Assembly: GCF_021590045.1 (NCBI RefSeq)
Contig: NZ_CP062221.1
Location: 2,604,001 to 2,668,000 of the forward strand
From: Cellulomonas palmilytica
Lineage (GTDB): Bacteria > Actinomycetota > Actinomycetes > Actinomycetales > Cellulomonadaceae
Direction of reading: 5' to 3'
Length of the DNA stretch: 64,000 nt
Shown: positions 54,989 to 62,814 of the stretch, piece after piece
Layout: each line of letters starts with the position of its first letter
Numbering within the stretch: the stretch's first letter is position 1
Notes under the pieces: model-generated
The model's database searches: none
What the model saw: only the letters and a program-made list of their open reading frames with translations
What the model was told of the DNA's origin: nothing
Made by a program: the position numbers and the translations under genes

Positions 54989-56293
54989 TCAGCCCTCGAC
55001 GGAGCCCTCCACGGCCTTCTTCCACGTGTTCGTGTTGTCGTCGCCGTACTCGTAGATGCCGATGAACGCCGACGACGGGTCGTTGTCCTCGTTGAACGGA
55101 CCCGCACCCGAGACGGCCTCGTAGTCGATGTCCTTGCCCGCGGAAACGAGGTCGGCGCACTCCTTCCAGCCGGTGCACTTCTCGCCGCCGTTCGCGCCGG
55201 ACACCGCCGCCAGGTTCTGCTGGATCGTCGCGCCGTCGGTGCCGCCGCCCTTGAGGGCCGCGAGACCGATGAGGATCGCCGCGTCGTACGACTCGGGACC
55301 GTACGCGTAGTCCGTCAGGTCGGGGTCGACCTCGAGCATGCGCGCCTTGAAGTCGTCGTTCGGGTACGCGCCGGGGATGGTGCCCTGCGACGTCCACGCG
55401 GCGAGCGTGCCCGCCTCGAAGTCCTTCGAGTAGTCGGCCGTGTTGCCGTCGACCATGTAGATGCGACCCTCGTAGCCTGCTGCGACGAGCTCGGGGACGA
55501 TCGACTTGGTCTGCTCGAACGCGATGATCGCGATCGCCTCGGGTGCACCACCGTTGTTCGACGTCATGACGCCCGCGACCGGGTCGGCGAACGAGGACGA
55601 CGTCGGGTCGAACTCCTCGTCCTTGTTGCCGTAGGTCACGACCGCGCCGGCGGCCTCGACCGTCGACTTCACGACGTCGCGCAGCGACGTGCCGTACTCC
55701 TCGTTGAAGACGAGGATGCCGAGGTTCGTCACGCCGTCGTCGAGGATGAGGTTGCCGAGCGCCGAGCCCTGGACGGTGTCCGGCGGCGCGGTGCGGAAGT
55801 AGAAGTCGCTGTACCCCGACAGGCTCGTGGCCGTGTTGGCGGGCGAGATCATGACGACCTTGGCGTTGGTGATGTCGTCGACGACGAGCTGCGTGACCGA
55901 CGAGGACGCGGCGCCGATGACGGCCTGCACGCCCTTGGACTGCAGGTCGGTCCACGACTGGGGCGCGACGTCACCGTGGTCGGCGTCGGACGAGTCGGCG
56001 TGGTGCACGACGACGTCCTTGCCGTTGATGCCGCCGTTGTCGTTGATCTCCTTCACCGCGAGGTCCACGCCGGCGATCTCGGGCGGGCCGAGGTAGGCGA
56101 GCGAACCGGTCTGCGGCAGCAGCGTGCCGATGACGAGCTCGCCGTCGCCGCCACCGCCGGTCGGCGCGGCGGACGTGCCGGCGGCACCGGGCGTCTCGTC
56201 GTCCGAGGAGCCGTCCGACCCGCAGGCGGTCAGGGCCAGTGCGACTGCGCCGGCGAGGGCTGCTGCCCTCATCGCGTGATGAGAACGAACCAT
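54989..56293 (-). CDS. livK: Branched-chain amino-acid ABC transporter substrate-binding lipoprotein LivK
   Basis: The 434-residue protein starts with a lipoprotein signal (AAALAGAVALALTAC, lipobox LTAC) followed by a Gly/Ser-rich spacer, then a type I periplasmic-binding fold: ELVIGTLLPQTGSLAYLGPPEIAGVDLAVKEINDNGGINGKDV, VQAVIGAASSSVTQLVVDDI, MISPANTATSLSGYSDFYFRTAPPD and AYGPESYDAAILIGLAALKGG. It will be anchored outside the membrane and deliver substrate to LivHMGF. ATG 56293 (an ATG seven codons later is possible). Convergent with livF rather than in the operon, so the binding protein has its own promoter and can be made in excess. Confidence 0.93.
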   Translation of the reverse strand: MVRSHHAMRAAALAGAVALALTACGSDGSSDDETPGAAGTSAAPTGGGGDGELVIGTLLPQTGSLAYLGPPEIAGVDLAVKEINDNGGINGKDVVVHHADSSDADHGDVAPQSWTDLQSKGVQAVIGAASSSVTQLVVDDITNAKVVMISPANTATSLSGYSDFYFRTAPPDTVQGSALGNLILDDGVTNLGILVFNEEYGTSLRDVVKSTVEAAGAVVTYGNKDEEFDPTSSSFADPVAGVMTSNNGGAPEAIAIIAFEQTKSIVPELVAAGYEGRIYMVDGNTADYSKDFEAGTLAAWTSQGTIPGAYPNDDFKARMLEVDPDLTDYAYGPESYDAAILIGLAALKGGGTDGATIQQNLAAVSGANGGEKCTGWKECADLVSAGKDIDYEAVSGAGPFNEDNDPSSAFIGIYEYGDDNTNTWKKAVEGSVEG

Positions 56294-56543
56294 GGGCGTT
56301 CCAACCTCTCCGTGAGGGGTGCGTCCGGGATGCCGGTGGGGTCCGGTTCCCGTACAACGTGACGCGACGGTAACCATGGTTTGTATCCAGAATGTGTCCG
56401 CCAAGATCGCGCACCGCTTCGTTGCCAACTCGTGATGAAACGGATCACTCGAACGGACCTGCCCGAGACGCGAGACGACTGATCTCGACACCGAAGACGG
56501 CGAACGGCGCGCGAACGGGTGACGGGCCGACGACAATCGACGC
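56294..56543. promoter_or_regulatory. Divergent region livK / endonuclease gene with AACCATGGTT palindrome (56372-56381)
   Basis: These 250 bases hold no supported gene. AACCATGGTT is a perfect ten-base palindrome inside an AT-richer stretch (TAACCATGGTTTGTATCC) about 80 bases upstream of livK, a plausible operator or promoter zone. On the minus strand TACAAA lies next to it as a weak -10 candidate. The right end carries the leaderless promoter of the following gene. Confidence 0.4.
56532..56537 (+). promoter_or_regulatory. -10-like GACAAT before the endonuclease/phosphatase-family gene
   Basis: GACAAT, six-base spacer, GTG; no ribosome-binding site. Leaderless geometry with a G in place of the first T. 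Confidence 0.45.
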
Positions 56544-57317
56544 GTGCGCCTCGCGACCTTCAACATCCAGCACGGCCGGACCGCCGACGACCGCCGCGTC
56601 GACGTCGCACGGTTCGCCCGCGCCGTGCGCGAGCTCGACGCCGACGTGCTGGCGCTGCAGGAGGTCGACCACCACCAGCTGCGCTCCGGCCGCGCGGACC
56701 TCACCGCGGTCGCCGCGCAGGCGTCGGGAGCGGTCGACGCGCGCCTGGCCGTGACGCTGCGCGGACCTGTCGGGCTCTGGCGCGAGCCGCGCGACGCCGC
56801 AGCGCCGCGGGGCGCGGCGTACGGGGTCGCGCTCGTGTCGCGCCTGCCGGTGCTCGAGTGGCGCACGGTCCGGCTCCCCCGCCGCCCGGGCCTCACCTGG
56901 ACCCGCCGCGCCGGGCGGCTGCCCCGCCCGCACCACGACCACCCGCGCGCAGCGCTCGTCGCGGTGCTCAGCACGCCGCACGGCCCGCTCACCGTCGCGT
57001 GCGCGCACCTGTCGTTCCTGGCGGGCCAGAACGTGGTGCAGGCACGCCACCTCGCACGCGCGCTCGCGGACCTCCCGCGTCCGCTCGTCGTCCTGGGCGA
57101 CCTCAACGTCGGCCCGGCGAGCGCGCGTGCCGCGACGGGCCTGCGTTCGCTCGCCGACGCGCCCACCTACCCCGTGCACGCGCCGACCGCGCAGATCGAC
57201 CACGTGCTTGCCGAGGGTGACGTCGCGGCTCTGGGACCGGCGCGCAGCGTCGACACCGGGCTGTCCGACCACCGCGCACTCGTCGTCGACGTGCGCCTCG
57301 GACCCGAGCGGTCCTGA
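56544..57317 (+). CDS. Endonuclease/exonuclease/phosphatase-family protein
   Basis: The 257-residue protein has the EEP (DNase I-like) fold landmarks: LATFNIQHGRTADDRRVDV (metal site Asn), VLALQEVDHHQL (metal Glu), TVACAHLSFLAGQN (active His region), PLVVLGDLNVGP (Asp/Asn pair) and LSDHRALVVDVRL (catalytic His). Substrates in this superfamily range from DNA to phosphoinositides; the AHLS and GDLN motifs do not decide. No signal peptide. Convergent with pdtaR and separated from it by a terminator. Confidence 0.88.
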   Translation: MRLATFNIQHGRTADDRRVDVARFARAVRELDADVLALQEVDHHQLRSGRADLTAVAAQASGAVDARLAVTLRGPVGLWREPRDAAAPRGAAYGVALVSRLPVLEWRTVRLPRRPGLTWTRRAGRLPRPHHDHPRAALVAVLSTPHGPLTVACAHLSFLAGQNVVQARHLARALADLPRPLVVLGDLNVGPASARAATGLRSLADAPTYPVHAPTAQIDHVLAEGDVAALGPARSVDTGLSDHRALVVDVRLGPERS

Positions 57318-57319
57318 CG

Positions 57320-57368
57320 ACGACGCCCCCGTCGCGGCCGGCCGGAGCCGTCGCGACGAGGGCGTCGT
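57320..57368. terminator. Bidirectional terminator between endonuclease-family gene and pdtaR
   Basis: ACGACGCCC pairs with GGGCGTCGT and GTCGCG with CGCGAC, separated by a 2x2 internal loop, around a 15-base loop. Confidence 0.8.
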
Positions 57369-57381
57369 GAAGCAGGTGAGG

Positions 57382-58053
57382 TCACGCCCCGCCGACCTGC
57401 TCGATGACCGCGTCCGCCACCTCACGCATGGTCAGGCGGCGGTCCATCGACGTCTTCTGGATCCACCGGAACGACTCCGGCTCCGTGAGGCCCATCTTCG
57501 TCATGAGCAGGCCCTTGGCCCGGTCCACGCGCTTGCGGGTCTCGAACCGCTCCGCGAGGTCCGCGACCTCCGACTCGAGCGCGCTGATCTGCGCGTAGCG
57601 GGAGATCGCGATCTCCACCGCCGGCAGCAGGTCCGCCGGGCTGAACGGCTTCACCACGTACGCCATCGCGCCCGCGTCACGCGCCCGCTCGACGAGCTCG
57701 GTCTGCGAGAACGCCGTGAGCAGAACCACCGGCGCGACGTGCTCCTTGGCGATCCGCTCGGCCGCGGAGATGCCGTCGAGGACGGGCATCTTCACGTCCA
57801 TCACGACGACGTCGGGCTTGAGCTGGGTCGCGAGCGCGATCGCCTGCTCGCCGTCGCCCGCCTCGCCGACGACGTCGAACCCGCCGTCGCGGAGGGTCTC
57901 GACGACGTCCATGCGGATGAGCGCCTCGTCCTCGGCGACGACGGCGCGCCGCGCCGGTCGCGCGCTCGTCGGCGAGGCGGTCGAGCCCGTGTCGGGCAGG
58001 TCCACCGCGTCGGGGCTCGCCTGGGCGGGGTCGGGGCTGGCGTCCTTGGTCAC
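57382..58053 (-). CDS. pdtaR: ANTAR-domain response regulator PdtaR
   Basis: PdtaR is the output of the PdtaS histidine kinase; its ANTAR domain binds tandem-hairpin RNAs to antiterminate transcription. The 223-residue protein has a Pro/Ser/Thr-rich 40-residue head, a receiver domain (VVAEDEALIRMDVVETL, phosphoacceptor Asp in VVVMDVKMPVLDG, Thr in LLTAFS, Lys in YVVKPFS) and the ANTAR domain (RVDRAKGLLMTKMGLTEPESFRWIQKTSMDRRLTMREVADAVI). GTG 58053 is chosen because TACGCT lies six bases upstream; GTG 58059 abuts that element. The kinase gene is not in the window. Adjacent tRNA-Leu. Confidence 0.94.
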   Translation of the reverse strand: MTKDASPDPAQASPDAVDLPDTGSTASPTSARPARRAVVAEDEALIRMDVVETLRDGGFDVVGEAGDGEQAIALATQLKPDVVVMDVKMPVLDGISAAERIAKEHVAPVVLLTAFSQTELVERARDAGAMAYVVKPFSPADLLPAVEIAISRYAQISALESEVADLAERFETRKRVDRAKGLLMTKMGLTEPESFRWIQKTSMDRRLTMREVADAVIEQVGGA

Positions 58054-58059
58054 GGACAC

Positions 58060-58065
58060 AGCGTA
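58060..58065 (-). promoter_or_regulatory. -10 element TACGCT of a leaderless pdtaR promoter
   Basis: TACGCT, six-base spacer, GTG on the minus strand, no Shine-Dalgarno sequence. Confidence 0.65.
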
Positions 58066-58152
58066 ATGGCCGCGCGTCCCGTCGCACCGCGCGCACGCCG
58101 TGTGAGCCCGTTCACGCACGCCACCGCCGTCCGGTGCGGCTCCGCACGCCGA

Positions 58153-58158
58153 TATGCT
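58153..58158 (+). promoter_or_regulatory. -10 element TATGCT of the tRNA-Leu gene
   Basis: TATGCT begins 15 bases before the tRNA 5' end and matches TANNNT. Confidence 0.5.
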
Positions 58159-58167
58159 GACCGCCTG

Positions 58168-58241
58168 GCCCCGATAGCCCAACCGGCAGAGGCGTTCGGC
58201 TCAAACCCGATCCAGTGTGGGTTCGAATCCCACTCGGGGCA
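58168..58241 (+). tRNA. tRNA-Leu (anticodon CAA) with a short variable loop
   Basis: GCCCCGA (58168-58174) pairs with TCGGGGC (58234-58240) as acceptor stem, discriminator A at 58241; GTGGG-TTCGAAT-CCCAC is the T arm; the D arm is a three-pair GCC/GGC stem with an 11-base loop containing AACCGGCAGA; the anticodon loop is CTCAAAC with CAA at 58202-58204. The variable region is only five bases (CCAGT). CCA is not encoded. The first anticodon-stem pair is T-T. The D arm and discriminator A look like a leucine tRNA, but the short variable loop does not; see findings. Confidence 0.85.
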
Positions 58242-58268
58242 CCGCATCCCGCGACCGCTCGTCGGCTG

Positions 58269-58754
58269 TCAGCCGAACGTCTCCAGGAGGAGCGAGCGCT
58301 CGGCGTCGGTGAGGTTCGTCGCGACCAGCGTGCTGCTCTGGAGCTGGCGGAGCCGCTCGCCGAGCCGGTCCATGTCCGCGTTCTCGGTCACGGCGCACAG
58401 CAGCGACGTCCCCTCGGTGAGCTGGTCGCGGATGCTCTCCAGGTCCTCCTCGGGGATGCCCACGCCGGCCACGGACTTCGTGATCGCCCCCGCGCCCGCG
58501 CCGACGGCGGCGCCGAGCAGTGGCGCGAAGAACAGCCCGCCGAACAGCAGCCCCCAGAACGCGCCCCACGCGGTGCCACGCTTGGTCTCGTCGCGCGAGT
58601 GGTGCAGCTCGGGTCGCTGCTCACCGTTCGGCCAGGCGATCACCGCGTGGTCGACGAGCTTCACCAGGCCGTCACCCTGGGCGGCCTTGAGCGCGACGAC
58701 GGCCTTGGCCGCGCCGTCCTCGGTCTCGAACTTCCACGCCGTGAACGTCGTCAT
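58269..58754 (-). CDS. DUF1269-family membrane-associated protein
   Basis: The 161-residue protein has MTTFTAWKFETEDGAAKAVVALKAAQ, a glycine-zipper-like hydrophobic stretch (WGAFWGLLFGGLFFAPLLGAAVGAGAGAI, about residues 63-92) and a C-terminal helical part, the pattern of DUF1269 (TM2-like/COG4803) proteins, which have no known function. ATG start with GGAGG about six bases upstream. It sits between tRNA-Leu and aroE, opposite in strand to the tRNA. Confidence 0.82.
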   Translation of the reverse strand: MTTFTAWKFETEDGAAKAVVALKAAQGDGLVKLVDHAVIAWPNGEQRPELHHSRDETKRGTAWGAFWGLLFGGLFFAPLLGAAVGAGAGAITKSVAGVGIPEEDLESIRDQLTEGTSLLCAVTENADMDRLGERLRQLQSSTLVATNLTDAERSLLLETFG

Positions 58755-58766
58755 CGTGGCCTCCGT

Positions 58767-58802
58767 GTCGGCTCGACGGTCGGCTCAGCTGTCGGTTCAG
58801 CT
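58767..58802. repeat. Three 12-bp tandem repeats upstream of the DUF1269 gene
   Basis: GTCGGCTCGACG, GTCGGCTCAGCT and GTCGGTTCAGCT follow one another between the DUF1269 start and the aroE stop. Likely slippage-born. No coding role. Confidence 0.75.
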
Positions 58803-58855
58803 GCCGGTCCGACCCCCACGGTCGCCATCGTCGGCGCACGTCCGACGGCCTGCCA

Positions 58856-59722
58856 TCACCCCGCGGGGGTGATGTCCAGGGCGGCCTGCAGCGCCGCGTC
58901 CATCGCCTCGACGGGGCCCGGGCGGCCCGTCATCAGACGCACCTGCTCGGCGGCCTGGTGCAGGAGCATCCGCTCACCCCCGACGGCGACGCCCCCGAGC
59001 TCCACCCACCGCGCGTGCAGCGCGGTCGGGCGCGGGTCGTACGCGACGTCGAGCAGCACCCCGGCGGGCGCCCGGTCGAGGCGCTCGGCGATCGGGTCGG
59101 CGGCACGCGGCGGGAGCGTCGAGACGACGACGTCCGCGGCGAGCGACGCGGCGGGCGCCTCGTCGAGCGGCCGCAGGACCGGCTCGACGCCCATCCGGTG
59201 CGCGGCGCGCAGCAGGGCGCCGGCGCGCGCGACCGACCGGACGAGCACGCGCGGCGTCGTGCAGCCGAGCTCGGCGAGTGCGGCGAGCGTCGACGAGGCG
59301 GTCGCGCCGGCGCCGAGCACGACGGCTTCACGCACGGTCGCGCCCGGGGCGAGTCCCTCCCGCAGGGCCGCGACGAGCCCGTGCACGTCGGTGTTCGCGC
59401 CGACGAGCGTGCGCCCCGGCCCGCTGCCCTGCAGCAGGACGGTGTTCACGGCCCCGACGACCTGGGCGAGCGGCTCGACGTGGTCGAGCAGGGGGATCAC
59501 GGTCTGCTTGAGCGGCATGGTCAGGCTGAGACCGACCCACTCGTCGGGCAGGCCCGCCACGAAGCCCGCGAGCTGCTCCTCGGTGACGTCGTGCGCCTCG
59601 TAGGCCCAGTCGTCGAGCCCGAGCGCGGCGTACGCGGCGCGGTGCAGCGTGGGCGACAGCGAGTGCGCGACGGGGTGCCCCAGGACGGCGGCACGGCGTC
59701 GGACGGCGTGCGTGGTGCTCAC
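58856..59722 (-). CDS. aroE: Shikimate dehydrogenase
   Basis: AroE reduces 3-dehydroshikimate to shikimate in aromatic amino-acid synthesis. The 288-residue protein has the substrate motif HSLSPTLHRAAY, LSLTMPLKQTV with the catalytic Lys, VGAVNTVLL and GANTDVHGLVAAL with the catalytic Asp, and the nucleotide-binding VLGAGATASSTLAAL, which lacks the usual basic NADP patch in an obvious position. GTG start overlaps the mltG stop by four bases. Last gene of alaS-ruvX-mltG-mltG-aroE. Some actinobacterial homologues prefer quinate; not decidable here. Confidence 0.93.
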   Translation of the reverse strand: MSTTHAVRRRAAVLGHPVAHSLSPTLHRAAYAALGLDDWAYEAHDVTEEQLAGFVAGLPDEWVGLSLTMPLKQTVIPLLDHVEPLAQVVGAVNTVLLQGSGPGRTLVGANTDVHGLVAALREGLAPGATVREAVVLGAGATASSTLAALAELGCTTPRVLVRSVARAGALLRAAHRMGVEPVLRPLDEAPAASLAADVVVSTLPPRAADPIAERLDRAPAGVLLDVAYDPRPTALHARWVELGGVAVGGERMLLHQAAEQVRLMTGRPGPVEAMDAALQAALDITPAG

Positions 59723-60888
59723 TGCGGGTTCTCGGCCAGCCACTCGTTCATGGCCGCGACGCACTTGCCGTGCTCGGCCTCGGTCTCGCTGAACCACGTC
59801 TCGCCGCTCTCGAGGTTGACCGTGCACCAGTACATCCAGTCGCCGTCCGCGGGGTTCATGACGGCGCTGATGGACGCCTTGCCGGGCGAGGCGATCGGCG
59901 TGGGCGGCAGCCCCTTGTGGCGGCGCAGGTTGTACGGGTTGGACGTGTCCTCGAGCATCGACTGCGTCAGCTCGGTGCCGTTCACGCCCGCGCCGTACGC
60001 GACCGCGGCGTCGATGTCGAGACGCCAGTCCTGATCGAGGCGGTTCTCGATGGTGCGCGCGATCTTCGGGCGGTCGTCGTCGAGCTTGCCCTCGCGCTCG
60101 ACCAGCGACGCCTTGATGAGCGTGGTCTGCCACTGGTCCTCGGGCACGCCGAGGTCGGTGAGGACCTGCACGGTCTTGCTCACCATCGTCTTCAGCACGC
60201 TCGTCGCGTCGTCGTCGGGCTGGACCGCGTACGTCGCGGGGTACAGCCACCCCTCGATCTCGCCGCCGGCCTGCTCGGGCAGGCCGATGGCGGCCGTGTC
60301 CTCGGCCGCCGCCTCGACCGACTCGGCGGACACACCCAGGGCGTCCCCGATCAGGGCGTAGATCTGCGTGGCACGCCGGCCTTCGGGGACGGCCAGCTTC
60401 TCCTCGACGCGTGTCGCGGGGTTGAGCAGCGCCGTCACGGCGTCGGCCGCGGGGATCTCGAGGAGCATCGAGTACGTGCCGGGCTGGATGCCGGTCGCGC
60501 CGGGTGTCGAGTCGTACGCGTCGACGAACGCGCTGACGGAGGCGACCACGCCCGCGTCCTTGAGCGTCGTGCCGATCGCCTGCCCGGAGTCGCCCGGGTT
60601 GACCACGATCTCCACGGAGCCGTGGCCCGGCCCCGGGTAGTCGGTCGCGGTCGCGATCTTCCCGTCGCCGTCGAACATGTCGCCGAGCATCGACCACACC
60701 AGGTAGCCGGCTCCGCCGACGAGGACCAGGACGAGGAGCACGACCCACGTCGTGCGGCGCCGCCGTGCCTTGCGCGCCCGGGCGGCCTTGCGGCGGTCGC
60801 GGCTGTCGCGACGCGTGGAACGAGCCTGCGGTGCCTCACCGGCATCAGGGCGTGCGGGGGCCCACCACTCGGTCTGACTCTCGCTCAC
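59719..60888 (-). CDS. mltG: Endolytic murein transglycosylase MltG, copy 1 (downstream copy)
   Basis: MltG cleaves nascent glycan strands and sets their length. The 389-residue protein has a basic cytoplasmic head (SQTEWWAPARP near the start, then many Arg/Lys), one transmembrane helix (about residues 48-67), and the YceG/MltG domain with GGEIEGWLYPATYAV (motif around the presumed catalytic Glu), ASLVEREGKLDDDRP, and the C-terminal RRHKGLPPTPIASPGKASISAVMNP...DWMYWC. GTG 60888 has GGGGAG upstream. It is the more canonical of two tandem copies. Confidence 0.93.
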   Translation of the reverse strand: MSESQTEWWAPARPDAGEAPQARSTRRDSRDRRKAARARKARRRRTTWVVLLVLVLVGGAGYLVWSMLGDMFDGDGKIATATDYPGPGHGSVEIVVNPGDSGQAIGTTLKDAGVVASVSAFVDAYDSTPGATGIQPGTYSMLLEIPAADAVTALLNPATRVEEKLAVPEGRRATQIYALIGDALGVSAESVEAAAEDTAAIGLPEQAGGEIEGWLYPATYAVQPDDDATSVLKTMVSKTVQVLTDLGVPEDQWQTTLIKASLVEREGKLDDDRPKIARTIENRLDQDWRLDIDAAVAYGAGVNGTELTQSMLEDTSNPYNLRRHKGLPPTPIASPGKASISAVMNPADGDWMYWCTVNLESGETWFSETEAEHGKCVAAMNEWLAENPQ

Positions 60889-60979
60889 GTCGGGTTCTCC
60901 CCATCGTCGGCCGTCTTGCACGGTCGGGTCTGCCGGTCAGGCCACGGGGTCCACCCCCGCGCCGGCCGTCTCGCTCGTC

Positions 60980-62197
60980 TCACTCGTCGTCTGCGGTGTC
61001 GATGCCCGCGACCATCTCCTGGAACTCGTCGTACGTCACCGCGAACAGGGTCTCGCCGGTCTCCGCGTCGACCATGGTCCAGAACAGCCAGTCGCCGTCT
61101 GCGGGCGCGAGCACCGCGTCGAGCGAGGCCGCACCGGGTGTGGCGATCGGCGTCGGCGGCAGACCGAGGTGAGCGTAGGTGTTGAACGGGTTGTCGGTCG
61201 CCGCGCGCATCGCGTCGGTCGGCGGCGACGTCGTCCCCGCACCGTAGGAGACGGTCGCCGGGATCTCGAGCGGACGCTCCTTGTCCAGCCGGTTCTCGAT
61301 GAGCGCCGCGAACGTCGGGCGCATCGCGTCGGAGGTCATCTCCCGTTCGACGAGCGACGCCTTGGTCAGCACCGACTGCCACACGTCCGGGTCGACGCCG
61401 CGGTCCGTCAGGTCCTGGACCGTGCGCGCGACGAGCTGGGCCAGCACCTGCGCCGCGCCGGCGTCGGACGCGACCTCGTAGGTGCCCGCGGCCAGCCACC
61501 CCTCGACCTTGCCGCCCGCCTGCGCGGGGAGCCCGATCGCCTCGGGGTCCTGGGCCGCGGCCTGCAGGTCGGCGAGCGGGATCGTCGTCTTCTCGGACAG
61601 CTTCGCCAGGATCTGCCACGACGCGAGGCCCTCGGCGAGGGTCACCGTCAGGGACGCCTTGCTCGCGGGGTCGAGCAGCGCGGCGATCGCGTCCGCGGAG
61701 CTCATCTCGAGCGCCAGCTCGTACGTGCCCGGTGCGATCTCGCCCGCGGCCTGCGACGCGTAGACCTCGGCGAAGGTGTCCGCGTCCGCGACGACACCGG
61801 CCTCGACCAGCGCGGCACCGATCGCGGCCGCGCCGGCGTCCGCCTCGATCGTGACCCGCACCGATCCGTGGCCGGGCCCCGGGAAGTCGGACACCTTCAC
61901 GACGGCCTGGGTCGCCGGCGCCTCCTCGTCGCTCGCGAGGAGCGACGCGACGACGTACGCGGCACCACCGAGCAGGGCGAGCACCACCAGCGTCACGACG
62001 AGCGTGCGCCGCCGGCCCTCCTGCCGCTCACGGACCTGGCGCTCGTGCCCGGAGCGCCGATCGCGCCGCGACGGCGGTGCGGGCTGCGCCGAGCGCTGCT
62101 GCGCCTGGTGCTGCGCTGCGGGGTCGGGCGCGGGCGGGGCGACGCGGGGCGTGGCCCCGTCCGTCGTCCACCACTGCGTCTGGCTGCCGCCCGTCAC
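60980..62197 (-). CDS. mltG: Endolytic murein transglycosylase MltG, copy 2 (upstream copy, diverged motif)
   Basis: A 405-residue paralogue: SQTQWWTTDG near the start, basic head, one transmembrane helix (about residues 66-86), and an MltG domain with GGKVEGWLAAGTYEV, ASLVEREMTSDAMRP and AHLGLPPTPIATPGAASLDAVLAP. The Glu of VEGWL is kept, but the aromatic-Pro of the usual L(F/Y)P(D/A)TY motif is replaced by Ala-Ala. The catalytic-region VERE motif is intact. GTG start, overlapping the ruvX end by four bases. The duplicated pair shares the WW-containing N-terminal motif, so duplication postdates acquisition of that head. Confidence 0.9.
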   Translation of the reverse strand: MTGGSQTQWWTTDGATPRVAPPAPDPAAQHQAQQRSAQPAPPSRRDRRSGHERQVRERQEGRRRTLVVTLVVLALLGGAAYVVASLLASDEEAPATQAVVKVSDFPGPGHGSVRVTIEADAGAAAIGAALVEAGVVADADTFAEVYASQAAGEIAPGTYELALEMSSADAIAALLDPASKASLTVTLAEGLASWQILAKLSEKTTIPLADLQAAAQDPEAIGLPAQAGGKVEGWLAAGTYEVASDAGAAQVLAQLVARTVQDLTDRGVDPDVWQSVLTKASLVEREMTSDAMRPTFAALIENRLDKERPLEIPATVSYGAGTTSPPTDAMRAATDNPFNTYAHLGLPPTPIATPGAASLDAVLAPADGDWLFWTMVDAETGETLFAVTYDEFQEMVAGIDTADDE

Positions 62198-62814
62198 GTC
62201 CGCGTCGCTCCACCGTCGTCCGTCGCGTCGCCCACAGCCCCCTGACCCGCCGGCCCGAGCGAGGGGTCCACCTCGACCCGTTCTCCGGGACGGTGTCCCG
62301 TCGCACGCTCGGCGTCCAACGCGTACTGCAGGATCACCACCGCTGCGGCCTGGTCGACCACGTCGCGGTGGCGGCGTCCGGATCGGCCGGACGCAAACAG
62401 CGCCTGATGCGCGGACACCGTGCTCATCCGCTCATCGACCAGCCGCACCTCGATCGGTGCGACGGCCTGCGCCAGTGTGCCAGCGTACGCGCGCGCGGAG
62501 TGTGAGGACGCGCTTTCCGCACCCGAAAGGTGCCGGGGCAGACCGACGTACACACACCCCGCACATCGCTCGCGCGCCTCTCGCACGATCCGTGCGACGT
62601 CCTTGGGCAGCCGTCCCGGACGGTCGCGCGAGTCGCGGGCGAGCGTCTCGACGGGCGTCGCGAGGGTGCCGTCCGGGTCGCTGGCCGCGAGGCCGACCCG
62701 CACCGTGCCGACGTCGACCGCGAGCCGCGGGCCGCGCACGAGCGCGGCGTGGTCGTCCGGCGCGTCCGGCCGAGGTGTCCCCGGGTCGGACGCGCCGGAC
62801 GGCGCGTGCGCCAT
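62194..62814 (-). CDS. ruvX: RuvX/YqgF Holliday-junction resolvase-like protein
   Basis: YqgF proteins have an RNase H-like fold and act in rRNA processing or recombination. The 206-residue protein has LAVDVGTVRVGLAASDPDGTLATPVETL (first catalytic Asp), GCVYVGLPRHLSG, VRLVDERMSTVSAHQAL and VDQAAAVVILQYALD (last Asp). N- and C-terminal tails of about 30 residues are Pro/Gly/Asp-rich. The ATG overlaps the alaS stop by one base (TGATG). The order alaS-ruvX-mltG-aroE is widely conserved in Gram-positives. Confidence 0.94.
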   Translation of the reverse strand: MAHAPSGASDPGTPRPDAPDDHAALVRGPRLAVDVGTVRVGLAASDPDGTLATPVETLARDSRDRPGRLPKDVARIVREARERCAGCVYVGLPRHLSGAESASSHSARAYAGTLAQAVAPIEVRLVDERMSTVSAHQALFASGRSGRRHRDVVDQAAAVVILQYALDAERATGHRPGERVEVDPSLGPAGQGAVGDATDDGGATRT

